NCBI RefSeq assembly: GCF_003595525.1 | Contig: NZ_CP022680.1 | Span: 522,001 to 586,000 of the forward strand | DNA: 64,000 bases | Source of the DNA: Streptococcus respiraculi | GTDB lineage: Bacteria; Bacillota; Bacilli; Lactobacillales; Streptococcaceae | Direction: 5' to 3' | In this document: positions 19,451-28,153 of the stretch, piece by piece | Numbering within the stretch: the first letter of the stretch is position 1 | How the letters are laid out: each line of letters starts with the position of its first letter | Notes under the pieces: model-generated | The model's input: only the letters and a program-made list of their open reading frames with translations | Database searches by the model: none | What the model was told of the DNA's origin: nothing | Position numbers and translations under genes: made by a program

Positions 19451-19538
19451 ACAGAGTAGATGGTTTGCGTTAAGTGTGTATGGATGGGATGTTGCCATAC
19501 AACGAAGCGAAAGCGCGGTAAACCATTGCATCCGCTGT
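19451..19538 (+). promoter_or_regulatory. THF (tetrahydrofolate) riboswitch
   Basis: The segment runs from ACAGAGTAGATGG to GCATCCGCTGT and has the conserved blocks GCGTTAAGTGTG, GGATG, ACGAAGCGAAAGCGCGG and CATTGCATCCGC of the THF riboswitch. Downstream, GCTCC (19552-19556) is complementary to GGAGC (19568-19572), which holds the folT ribosome-binding site. CTGTCG and CGACAG form a competing stem. This arrangement suggests control of translation initiation by ligand; the switching direction is inferred from the class. Confidence 0.93.
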
Positions 19539-19577
19539 CGATGAACCGACAGCTCCAATTGATAAAAGGAGCATAGT

Positions 19578-20141
19578 ATGTTTTCAAAGAAATCCCCTAA
19601 GCTTGGGGTTCAGTTATTAGTTGTCTTAGCGATGTTAATCGCTATTCGTTATATCTTGGGGCACTACTTTTCATTTTGGATTATTCCTCAGATGCTAAAA
19701 GTTAGTCTGTCGTTTATTGCCAATACGCTTATCGGAATGTTGGCAGGGCCATGGCTTGCGATGATTGTGTTCGTGGTGAATGACGTGTTAACGGCTTTAA
19801 ACTCCGGATATCCGTTTATTATTTGGTTTACTCTGCTAGAGGCAGTTCAAGGATTTTTATATGGTTATTTTTACTATGGGAAAAAATTAGATATTCACAG
19901 TAAAAAAGACTGGCTGTATGTATTATTGGCTACATCAGTGATTATGGGAATTGGGACCTTCTTTTTGACCCCGCTTCTCAACCAGATTTACCAACATGTC
20001 CCTATTTCGGTTCAATTCTTTGCCCAAGGGCGTATTTTTAAAATTTTAGAAATTCCATTTAGAGTGGTTGTGACAATGATTCTCTTGCCACAGCTTCATA
20101 GAATCCCAGAGGTCCGTAAGCTCATGGGGATTAAAAAATAA
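19578..20141 (+). CDS. folT: ECF transporter substrate-binding subunit, folate (FolT)
   Basis: This is a 187-residue integral membrane S-component of an energy-coupling factor transporter, with about six hydrophobic segments. The pattern R-x-L-x-x-x-F-x-x-x-P followed by SFIANTLIGMLAGP fits the FolT family, which binds folate and uses the shared EcfAA'T module encoded elsewhere. The THF riboswitch directly upstream supports the substrate. A strong terminator follows. Confidence 0.92.
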   Translation: MFSKKSPKLGVQLLVVLAMLIAIRYILGHYFSFWIIPQMLKVSLSFIANTLIGMLAGPWLAMIVFVVNDVLTALNSGYPFIIWFTLLEAVQGFLYGYFYYGKKLDIHSKKDWLYVLLATSVIMGIGTFFLTPLLNQIYQHVPISVQFFAQGRIFKILEIPFRVVVTMILLPQLHRIPEVRKLMGIKK

Positions 20142-20143
20142 GA

Positions 20144-20176
20144 AAAAAGCAACAATTCATCCCATTGTTGCTTTTT
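20144..20176. terminator. Bidirectional terminator between folT and pepA
   Basis: AAAAAGCAACAAT and ATTGTTGCTTTTT pair perfectly around a 7-base loop, serving two convergent genes. Confidence 0.9.
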
Positions 20177-20194
20177 ATATGCAGATGCCTTGGT

Positions 20195-21268
20195 CTAATA
20201 ATGCTTAATCAACTCAACTGTTGAACGATCGAGTTTTTTGACAATTGCTTGTAGGAAGGATTGTGCTTGTAAGAAATCGTCCATATTGTAGAGTGTTTGG
20301 TGTGAATGGATGTAACGTGCGCAAACTCCGATTGTAGTAGACGGGATACCATGATTTTTCATGTGAGCAGCCCCTGCATCGGTTCCGCCTTTTGCACAAT
20401 AGTATTGGAATTTGATACCGGCTTCTTCTGCGGTTGTCAGCAAGAAATCTTTCATATTTTTCAACATGATATGGCCTGGATCGTAAAAGCGTAAGAGCGT
20501 ACCGTCTCCAATATTGCCTTGTTCTCCAAAGATATCACCTGCTGGTGAGCAATCCACTGCAAGGAAAATATCTGGATTGAACTTGGTTGTAGAAGCATGC
20601 GCACCGCGCAACCCGACTTCTTCTTGGACGTTAGCCCCTGCAATCAATTGATTTGGTAGAGGTGTACCTGATAGACTTTCAAGCAATTCAGTCACCATAA
20701 GAACTCCAAAACGATTGTCCCAAGCCTTTGAAATCACATTGTGACCATTAGCAGTCAGGATGGTTTCGTTTTTCGGAACGAGGATATCACCGGGACGAAC
20801 ACCGAAAGCTTCAGCTTCTTCTTTGGAAGCAAATCCAGCATCAAAAATCACATCACCGATAGCAGGAAGTCCAGCGTTACCATTGCTGCCGCGAGAAAGG
20901 TGAGGAGGCATAGATCCTGAAATGGTAGGGATTTGACGACCGTCTTGCAAGTGGAGCGTGAAAGCCTGGCTAGAAACGACAAGGGGATTCCAGCCCCCGA
21001 TTCCTACTACTCGAAAAGTTCCGTCTGCCTTAATTTGGCTAATCATAAAGCCTACTTCATCCATGTGGGAAGCAACCATGATGCGAGGTGCATTTTCTTG
21101 GCTAGTATCCTTGATACCAAAAATTCCTCCCAAGCCATCGGTTTCAATCCGATCCACATGTGGAGTGATTTTACTGCGAATATGGTCGCGGACATCGTGT
21201 TCGAAGCCTGCAATACCGTGTAGTTCAGTAACTTCTTTGATTTTTTTAAATAAATTCGAATGTGACAT
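20195..21268 (-). CDS. pepA: Glutamyl aminopeptidase, M42 family
   Basis: This is a 357-residue metallo-aminopeptidase of the PepA/M42 family, which forms dodecamers and releases N-terminal Glu/Asp from peptides. Metal-binding and catalytic motifs ASHMDEVGF, NRFG, EEVGLRG and AVDCSPAGD are present, as is the late His in GTDAGAAH. The protein is cytosolic and has no signal peptide. It is divergent from the thioredoxin operon. Confidence 0.92.
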   Translation of the reverse strand: MSHSNLFKKIKEVTELHGIAGFEHDVRDHIRSKITPHVDRIETDGLGGIFGIKDTSQENAPRIMVASHMDEVGFMISQIKADGTFRVVGIGGWNPLVVSSQAFTLHLQDGRQIPTISGSMPPHLSRGSNGNAGLPAIGDVIFDAGFASKEEAEAFGVRPGDILVPKNETILTANGHNVISKAWDNRFGVLMVTELLESLSGTPLPNQLIAGANVQEEVGLRGAHASTTKFNPDIFLAVDCSPAGDIFGEQGNIGDGTLLRFYDPGHIMLKNMKDFLLTTAEEAGIKFQYYCAKGGTDAGAAHMKNHGIPSTTIGVCARYIHSHQTLYNMDDFLQAQSFLQAIVKKLDRSTVELIKHY

Positions 21269-21320
21269 AATTGATCCTCCTAGCTACTATTTTAACATGA
21301 ATTATGGTAAAATGTTGGGT

Positions 21321-21605
21321 ATGAAGAAGAAAAAAGCAGCCTTGCTAGCAGGTGTAGTTGGAGCGGGTGTCCTCGCAGCTAGTGCACGATTTGCGATGAC
21401 AGTGTATGAGGAGCGGAAAAAAGCCAAGGCCCTTCAGCAAGTGCGGGCGTTTTTTGCGGAATACGGAGAGATTGCGACAGTCTTTATCAATGAAATGCAA
21501 TCAAGTAAGGATCGTCTCGTTGGCGGTGTTGTCATGGAGGACGAACGGGTCTACTTGTTTGAAAATGAAGCTGGTGTCATTTGGTACGAGGAGGAGTTAG
21601 CATGA
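21321..21605 (+). CDS. DUF4651 family membrane-anchored protein
   Basis: This is a small protein of 94 residues with a KKKK start, one transmembrane helix (AALLAGVVGAGVLAASARFAM) and a soluble tail ending in VIWYEEELA, as in the DUF4651 family. I use ATG 21321, where the basic start begins. No Shine-Dalgarno sequence precedes it. An extended -10 (TGGTAAAAT, 21305-21313) lies so close that the transcript would begin at about the start codon. ATG 21312 is an alternative. The gene overlaps the thioredoxin start by 4 bases (ATGA). Confidence 0.72.
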   Translation: MKKKKAALLAGVVGAGVLAASARFAMTVYEERKKAKALQQVRAFFAEYGEIATVFINEMQSSKDRLVGGVVMEDERVYLFENEAGVIWYEEELA

Positions 21606-21922
21606 TTATTCCAAAGAATCTTGAAGAATTAGCTAATTTAGCAGAACAAGATGGAAAACAAGTCTTTTTCTTTTCAGCAGAATGGTGCGGAGATTGCCGT
21701 TTTATCAAGCCATTTTTGCCAGAAATTGAAGCGGATAATCCAGATTTTCAATTTGTCTTGGTAGACCGGGATGAGTATCTGGAAGTGGCTCAGGAGTGGA
21801 ATGTATTTGGAATTCCAAGTCTAGTCGTGCTTGAAAAAGGCAAAGAAATCGGTCGCTTTGTTAATCGTGATCGCAAGACCAAGCAGGAAATCAATGACTT
21901 TTTAGCAAGTGTGAGAGGGTAA
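21602..21922 (+). CDS. Thioredoxin-like protein (WCGDC)
   Basis: This is a 106-residue thioredoxin-fold protein. The active-site motif is WCGDC instead of WCGPC, and the cis-Pro loop is FGIPSLVVL. The start ATG 21602 has GAGGAGG at a good distance; an upstream GTG frame at 21581 lies within the preceding gene. The Asp in the active site is typical of this streptococcal subgroup, and its partner is unknown. It is the middle gene of a tight three-gene operon. Confidence 0.88.
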   Translation: MIIPKNLEELANLAEQDGKQVFFFSAEWCGDCRFIKPFLPEIEADNPDFQFVLVDRDEYLEVAQEWNVFGIPSLVVLEKGKEIGRFVNRDRKTKQEINDFLASVRG

Positions 21923-21925
21923 AGA

Positions 21926-22555
21926 ATGATTTTTACATATAATAAGGAACATGTTGGCGATGTCCTCATGGTAATCGTTTCAGATAGCAAGGGTAAAAAG
22001 CTAGATGTTGACCGTAAGGATAATGTAGCCCGTATCTTTCAGCTAGACAATCAAGAAACCGTTGCATGGAATATTTTTCAAGTGTCTAGCTTGATTGATA
22101 TTGCAGGATGTGGCCAAGTCTTTTTAACAGACGAAGAGGTGGCTATTCTCAATCAAGAATTACAAAACGAAGGCTTTGCAGAACGTTTGGTGAATGATAA
22201 TGCTCCGAAATTTGTGGTCGGAGAAATTGTCGAGCTAGCGGCTCATCCAGACAGTGATCACTTGAATATCTGTCAAGTCAAGGTAGCAGAAGACAAGGTC
22301 ATCCAAATCGTTGCAGGTGCGCCTAATGCGGTTCTTGGTTTGAAGACTATTGTTGCCTTGCCAGGTGCTATGATGCCAAATGGGAGCTTGATTTTTCCAG
22401 GTGAATTGCGTGGCGAAAAGAGTTTTGGCATGATGTGCAGTCCTCGTGAGTTGCAACTGCCGAATGCGCCACAAAAACGCGGTATTATTGAGTTGGATCC
22501 AAGTGAGGTGGTTGGAACACCTTTTGCTCCTGCAAAACATTGGCAACTATCATAA
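21926..22555 (+). CDS. ytpR: YtpR-like tRNA-binding domain protein
   Basis: This 209-residue protein has an N-terminal DUF4479 domain and a C-terminal EMAP-II/CsaA-type tRNA-binding OB fold (about residues 95-200: FVVGEIVELAAHPDSDHLNICQVKV, IVAGAPNA, MCSPREL). The same OB fold starts PheT, but no synthetase domain is present. RNA binding is a family inference; the cellular role is not settled. It follows the thioredoxin gene by three bases and ends at a terminator. Confidence 0.88.
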   Translation: MIFTYNKEHVGDVLMVIVSDSKGKKLDVDRKDNVARIFQLDNQETVAWNIFQVSSLIDIAGCGQVFLTDEEVAILNQELQNEGFAERLVNDNAPKFVVGEIVELAAHPDSDHLNICQVKVAEDKVIQIVAGAPNAVLGLKTIVALPGAMMPNGSLIFPGELRGEKSFGMMCSPRELQLPNAPQKRGIIELDPSEVVGTPFAPAKHWQLS

Positions 22556-22561
22556 AAAATG

Positions 22562-22589
22562 AAAAAAGTTGGTTCGACCAGCTTTTTTT
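22562..22589 (+). terminator. Terminator after ytpR
   Basis: AAAAAAGTTGGT pairs with ACCAGCTTTTTT (one wobble) around a TCG loop. Confidence 0.88.
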
Positions 22590-22597
22590 ATATTTTT

Positions 22598-22605
22598 TTC
22601 GAATA
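22598..22605 (+). promoter_or_regulatory. Near-consensus CIN box upstream of ssbB
   Basis: TTCGAATA differs from TACGAATA at one base and is preceded by a T tract, as at comGA. It lies 20 bases from the ssbB start, against 19 at comGA. Confidence 0.75.
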
Positions 22606-22625
22606 GAAAAGTAGGAGGATAAAAA

Positions 22626-23024
22626 ATGTATAATAAAGTCATTATGATCGGGCGTTTAACGACCAAACCTGAAGTAAACCAGACAGCAAGTGGCAAACAT
22701 GTCACCCGCATCACGGTAGCCGTCAATCGGCGATTTAAAACTGAAAACGGTGATCGTGAAGCTGATTTCATCACAGCTATCTTTTGGGGGAAATTAGCGG
22801 AGACCTTGGCTTCCTATGGAGGAAAAGGAAGCTTGGTTTCCATTGACGGCGAGTTGCGTACGCGGAAATACGAAAAAAATGGTCAAAATCAATACGTGAC
22901 AGAAGTTCTTGGCCAGTCCTTTCAATTGCTAGAAAGCCGTGCTCAACGTGCTATTCGAGAGAACAATATAGGAGAAGACTTAGCTGATTTAGTCTTAGAA
23001 GATGAAGAAGAACTACCGTTCTAG
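22626..23024 (+). CDS. ssbB: Single-stranded DNA-binding protein SsbB (competence)
   Basis: This is a 132-residue SSB consisting of one OB fold (MYNKVIMIGRLTTKPEV; VSIDGELRTRKYEKNGQ) and a short tail ending DEEELPF, the acidic tip that recruits partner proteins. It lacks the long Gly/Gln-rich linker of the housekeeping SsbA and matches the length of pneumococcal SsbB, which stores internalised single strands during transformation. The near-CIN box upstream supports the competence assignment. It is monocistronic, with GGAGG before ATG. Confidence 0.88.
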   Translation: MYNKVIMIGRLTTKPEVNQTASGKHVTRITVAVNRRFKTENGDREADFITAIFWGKLAETLASYGGKGSLVSIDGELRTRKYEKNGQNQYVTEVLGQSFQLLESRAQRAIRENNIGEDLADLVLEDEEELPF

Positions 23025-23106
23025 AGAGTTGTATTGTTCTACAATACCCGTTCCTTGTTTCCCTATCGGTCTCGGGTCGGATTTCTGAAAAGGTAAGGAA
23101 ATCCTC

Positions 23107-23134
23107 TTGATTATTTTTGACCAAATGATATAAT
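23107..23134 (+). promoter_or_regulatory. groESL promoter
   Basis: TTGATT (23107-23112), 16 bases, TATAAT (23129-23134). A TTTGACC at 23116-23122 matches one half-site of a CtsR heptamer repeat, but the second half is poor, so CtsR control is only a possibility. Confidence 0.7.
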
Positions 23135-23145
23135 AAAAACAGGCA

Positions 23146-23172
23146 TTAGCACTCGTAGATGTAGAGTGCTAA
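23146..23172 (+). promoter_or_regulatory. CIRCE operator (HrcA site)
   Basis: TTAGCACTC, nine bases, GAGTGCTAA: a perfect CIRCE element just downstream of the groESL -10. Confidence 0.97.
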
Positions 23173-23199
23173 AACAGAATGTATTCTTGGAGGTATAAT

Positions 23200-25124
<1,925 letters not shown>

Positions 25125-25133
25125 GAGAGAATG

Positions 25134-25172
25134 AAAGAGGCTGAGACAAAAGTGTTCGGCCTCGTTTCTTTT
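25134..25172 (+). terminator. Terminator after groEL
   Basis: GAGGCTGA pairs with TCGGCCTC (one wobble); flanking AAA pairs with the TTT tract. It forms the left edge of repeat element A. Confidence 0.7.
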
Positions 25173-25359
25173 ATAACGTGAGCAGTTTGACGCAGTAGTT
25201 GTCTGGTTTGTAAAACGTTGATAAATCAACATTCTACAAACCTAGTCAACCTTGCGGGGTATTAAAAGTCCAGTGGACTGTTAATACTTGAGCCTAAAAA
25301 TGAGAAAGCGAGAGCGACAAAATCGATTTCTACGAAATCACGATTTTTCTCCCACTCCC
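25137..25359 (+). repeat. BOX-like modular intergenic repeat, copy A (one internal unit)
   Basis: This 223-bp copy begins GAGGCTGAGACAAAAG and ends CCCACTCC. It shares, in order, the blocks AGTTTGACGCA, TTGTCTGGTTTGTAAAA, GTTGATAAATCA, CTAGTCAAC, one internal unit with a CCAGTGG hairpin and GAAAGCGAG, and a final block CGAAATCACGAT with copy B at 30511-30995, which lies in inverted orientation. Confidence 0.75.
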
Positions 25360-25464
25360 TTTTTGCGTGCTATGGAGTTACTAATAGAATGATGAAAGAT
25401 AATGTTTACTAGGTAGATGGAGTTGTTCTGTTATCTGCCTATTTTGCCGCCAAAGAAAGCTAGT
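25360..25464. other. Spacer between repeat A and IS copy 1
   Basis: No gene. TAGGTAGAT (from 25410) and ATCTGCCTA (to 25441) pair and are followed by TTTT, a possible terminator. Confidence 0.4.
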
Positions 25465-25488
25465 CATTCAATAAAATAATCAGCAAAT
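25465..25488 (+). repeat. 24-bp target-site duplication, left of IS copy 1
   Basis: The 24 bases starting CATTCAATAAAATAATCAG are repeated exactly at 26602-26625 on the other side of the IS. Confidence 0.95.
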
Positions 25489-26601
25489 TGTACCTTTGTC
25501 AATGATGTGAGACCAAACTATTATTTTTAGAAACCATGATATGCTATTCTATCTCCAAGGAGCTAGCTCCTTGGAGAAATTTTCTTGTTTCAATAGGGGA
25601 TTTCCAACCTAGGCTCTGCATGGGGAGTCTGTTAGAGGTGTAGAGGTATCGTTTCATCTGCCTGATGAGGTCATCGTAGGAGTAGAATCGCAAGTGTTGG
25701 TAAAAGCGTCTGTTATCGTTTCTGTGGCTGCGTTCCACTTTGCCGTTGTGTCTAGGTGTTCGCGGTCGAATGAGCTTGTGCACTATGCCCAGCTCTTTAC
25801 AAAGCACATCCAAGGGGTGAATCTGCTTGGTTTCCTTGAAGTGAGTAAACTCAAATCCATTGTCGGTCTGAATAATTTGTGGCTTGTAGCGAAAGTGTTT
25901 GATGGCCATTTTGACAAACTGGACAGTGGAGTAAGAGGACTGTTCCTTGAAGGGATAGATAAATCGCTCTCTGCTTGCTTCGTCAATGACAGTGTACTGG
26001 TAAAATTTTTCAGGCATCGTGCCAGTGTAACAGTGCTTAGGGACGTACTTCACGTCCATTTGCCACTTGATTCCTAATTTCGTGGGTGTATCATAGGGTT
26101 TAGGAACATAGGCCTCTTTCTTGGTTTCAACCGCCTTGAAGAATCCCATTTTTCTCAAGACCCGAAAGAGAGAGCAAGGGTGTCTGTCGTATCCCTTGTT
26201 GGCTCTTAGCTTGTAGAAAATCTCGATGAGGGTTGCATTTGGATTTCTGCGGATACAGTTTTTAATCCACCTGATTTCTTGCTCAGTATGAGCTTTGGGG
26301 TGAGTTTTGTGTGGTCTGTGGGACTTATCTTTGAGAGAGTCCTTGGTTCCGTCAAATCGCTTATTCCAGCGCATGAGAGAGGCTTTTGAGACCTTATACC
26401 GCCTGCAGATGAAGGCGACAGAAGCCCCACCACGATACGTTTTCACCGCGTGGTAACGTGTGTCGAGCGTATGTGGCAAATAACGAAGGTTTTGTGGTAT
26501 ACTAGTCATGAGAAGATTCCTTTATGAGAAGTGTGGTTACTTTTATCATATCAGGTTTCTTCTTTTTTGTACTCAGGTCTCACATCTATTGTAAGGTAAC
26601 A
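25489..26601 (-). mobile_element. Insertion sequence copy 1 (IS481/IS1202-like, 1113 bp)
   Basis: The element runs from TGTACCTTTGTC to GGTAACA. Its ends are TGT...ACA and carry imperfect inverted repeats that share ATGTGAGACC about 16 bases in. It holds one transposase gene and is flanked by an exact 24-bp direct repeat. A second copy of the same length, with an identical transposase, lies at 48078-49190. The one-gene layout and TG...CA ends suit the IS481 group. The very long target duplication is closer to what is reported for IS1202 relatives. A search of ISfinder would settle the family. Confidence 0.93.
25544..26509 (-). CDS. DDE transposase of IS copy 1
   Basis: This is a 321-residue transposase. 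An N-terminal helix-turn-helix (about residues 16-50, VAFICRRYKVSKASLMRWNKR) is followed by an rve/DDE catalytic core. The acidic triad can be read as Asp152 (KWQMDVKY), Asp216 (IIQTDNGFEF) and Glu259 (NGKVERSH), with RPRTPRHNGK before the Glu as in IS481/IS3-type integrases. The frame is intact, so the element could be active. It is oriented away from rpsL. Confidence 0.93.
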   Translation of the reverse strand: MTSIPQNLRYLPHTLDTRYHAVKTYRGGASVAFICRRYKVSKASLMRWNKRFDGTKDSLKDKSHRPHKTHPKAHTEQEIRWIKNCIRRNPNATLIEIFYKLRANKGYDRHPCSLFRVLRKMGFFKAVETKKEAYVPKPYDTPTKLGIKWQMDVKYVPKHCYTGTMPEKFYQYTVIDEASRERFIYPFKEQSSYSTVQFVKMAIKHFRYKPQIIQTDNGFEFTHFKETKQIHPLDVLCKELGIVHKLIRPRTPRHNGKVERSHRNDNRRFYQHLRFYSYDDLIRQMKRYLYTSNRLPMQSLGWKSPIETRKFLQGASSLEIE

Positions 26602-26625
26602 CATTCAATAAAATAATCAGCAAAT
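26602..26625 (+). repeat. 24-bp target-site duplication, right of IS copy 1
   Basis: Exact repeat of 25465-25488. It ends four bases before the rpsL -35 box. Confidence 0.95.
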
Positions 26626-26629
26626 ATAG

Positions 26630-26658
26630 TTGACACAAGGCCTTGGTTATGTTATGAT
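26630..26658 (+). promoter_or_regulatory. rpsL (str operon) promoter
   Basis: TTGACA (26630-26635), 17 bases, TATGAT (26653-26658). The A/T-rich duplicated target lies directly upstream, where an UP element would be. A leader of about 130 bases with no clear terminator precedes rpsL. Confidence 0.88.
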
Positions 26659-26797
26659 GATAGACGGTACTTTTTACTTTTGGTCTCTCAAAAGTGTACA
26701 GAGACGTGCTGACAAATAGTTGCAAAGTACACACAGATAGGGGCTGTCACCAAGTGCTCTATCAACCAAAAATAAAAATTTATACAGGAGAATGTAG

Positions 26798-27211
26798 ATG
26801 CCTACAATTAACCAGTTGGTACGTAAACCACGTAAGTCTAAAGTAGAAAAATCTAAATCACCAGCTTTGAACGTTGGTTACAACAGCCGTAAAAAAGTTC
26901 AAACAAACGTTTCTTCACCACAAAAACGTGGTGTTGCGACTCGTGTCGGAACAATGACACCTAAAAAACCTAACTCAGCCCTTCGTAAATTCGCTCGTGT
27001 ACGTTTGAGCAACTTGATCGAAGTAACTGCTTATATCCCAGGTATCGGACACAACTTGCAAGAGCACAGCGTGGTGCTTCTTCGTGGTGGACGTGTAAAA
27101 GACCTTCCAGGGGTACGTTACCATATCGTTCGTGGTGCGCTTGATACAGCAGGTGTAACTGATCGTAAACAAGGCCGTTCTAAATACGGTACAAAACGTC
27201 CAAAAGGGTAA
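26798..27211 (+). CDS. rpsL: 30S ribosomal protein S12
   Basis: This is a 137-residue S12, part of the decoding centre of the small subunit. The streptomycin-contact loop [11 protein letters not shown] (residues 54-64) and the second loop KDLPGVRYH are wild type, so no resistance substitution is seen. The N-terminus ([15 protein letters not shown]) is standard. AGGAG lies before the ATG. First gene of the str operon, transcribed away from the IS. Confidence 0.97.
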   Translation: MPTINQLVRKPRKSKVEKSKSPALNVGYNSRKKVQTNVSSPQKRGVATRVGTMTPKKPNSALRKFARVRLSNLIEVTAYIPGIGHNLQEHSVVLLRGGRVKDLPGVRYHIVRGALDTAGVTDRKQGRSKYGTKRPKG

Positions 27212-27229
27212 GAAAGGGGATAAAGATAA

Positions 27230-27700
27230 ATGAGTCGTAAAAACCAAGCGCCTAAGCGCGAAGTATTGCCAGATCCGCTTTACAATTCAAAATTAGTAAC
27301 ACGTTTGATCAACCGCGTTATGCTTGACGGAAAACGTGGTACAGCGGCTTCTATCGTATACGGAGCCTTTGATCAAATCAAAGAAGCTACTGGAAACGAT
27401 GCACTTGAAGTATTTGAAACAGCAATGGAAAACATCATGCCTGTACTTGAAGTACGTGCACGCCGTGTGGGTGGATCTAACTACCAAGTCCCAGTTGAAG
27501 TTCGTCCAGAACGTCGCACTACTCTTGGACTTCGTTGGTTGGTAACAATTGCACGTAACCGTGGTGAGCACACAATGGTTGACCGCCTTGCAAAAGAAAT
27601 TATGGATGCAGCAAACAACACAGGTGCAGCTGTTAAAAAACGTGAAGATACACACCGTATGGCAGAAGCCAACCGCGCGTTTGCACACTTCCGTTGGTAA
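27230..27700 (+). CDS. rpsG: 30S ribosomal protein S7
   Basis: This is a 156-residue S7, which nucleates assembly of the 30S head and binds 16S r[19 protein letters not shown] at the start and the conserved [16 protein letters not shown] and [14 protein letters not shown] are present. It lies 18 bases after rpsL. A terminator and a 453-base gap separate it from fusA. Confidence 0.97.
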   Translation: MSRKNQAPKREVLPDPLYNSKLVTRLINRVMLDGKRGTAASIVYGAFDQIKEATGNDALEVFETAMENIMPVLEVRARRVGGSNYQVPVEVRPERRTTLGLRWLVTIARNRGEHTMVDRLAKEIMDAANNTGAAVKKREDTHRMAEANRAFAHFRW

Positions 27701-27742
27701 TCTAAGATGTGAGGACGTTAAGAAAGTTCAAGGAAAAATAGA

Positions 27743-27788
27743 AAATCTTTGCAGAACGCTTGAGCGTTCAAGAAGATTTGTCTTTTTT
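27743..27788 (+). terminator. Terminator after rpsG
   Basis: AAATCTT/AAGATTT outer arms enclose the perfect inner hairpin GAACGC-TTGA-GCGTTC; TCTTTTTT follows. Confidence 0.8.
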
Positions 27789-28068
27789 CCAAAACTTTTA
27801 GTCCGAACTCAATTACATTAAGATACAGAGACGTAGAGAGCAAGGACAAAATAGGAGAACTGACAACGAAGCTTCAGCTTCTAGGAAGTTTTATCCCTAA
27901 AGGGAGCCACATCTGTAATTAGCTAAAGCTAAAACAGTTGCGTCTCTCTTAGGCAGACATTTGTAGCCTGAGTTCAATTCAATTAAAATGTGAGGACTTT
28001 TCGTCCAAACTCAATTAGCAAAATTGCTCGGTAGTATCTTTTTACCACTTTACAAAAAAAGCATTTGA
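27789..28068. other. Gene-free stretch between rpsG and fusA with short repeats
   Basis: No gene is supported. GTCC(G/A)AACTCAATTA occurs twice (about 27802 and 28006), and ATGTGAGGAC occurs twice (about 27709 and 27989). This suggests duplicated or nested insertion of short repeat DNA. GGAC-TTTTC-GTCC forms a small hairpin in the second copy. Confidence 0.45.
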
Positions 28069-28100
28069 GAACGGGTAGGTCCTGCCTATCCGTTCTTTTC
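28069..28100 (+). terminator. Terminator-like hairpin upstream of fusA
   Basis: GAACGGGTAGG (28069-28079) pairs with CCTATCCGTTC (28086-28096) with one wobble, then TTTT. A TATAAT at 28112-28117 downstream is a probable separate fusA -10, though no clear -35 is seen. Confidence 0.7.
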
Positions 28101-28153
28101 TAAAATATGCTATAATAAGATGTAACTAAATTTAACTAAAATAGGAGAACATA

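Noticed and set aside
20958..21320. N-terminal extension of the DUF4651 protein
   Set aside because: The extra residues lie opposite pepA and across the divergent promoter region; the hydrophobic, basic-start protein begins at 21321.
23116..23122. CtsR operator at groESL
   Set aside because: Only one heptamer half-site is convincing; kept as a remark in the promoter entry.
25465..26625. The 24-bp direct repeats as phage or ICE attachment sites
   Set aside because: They abut the ends of a simple IS and contain no tRNA end or integrase; the second copy has a different duplication.
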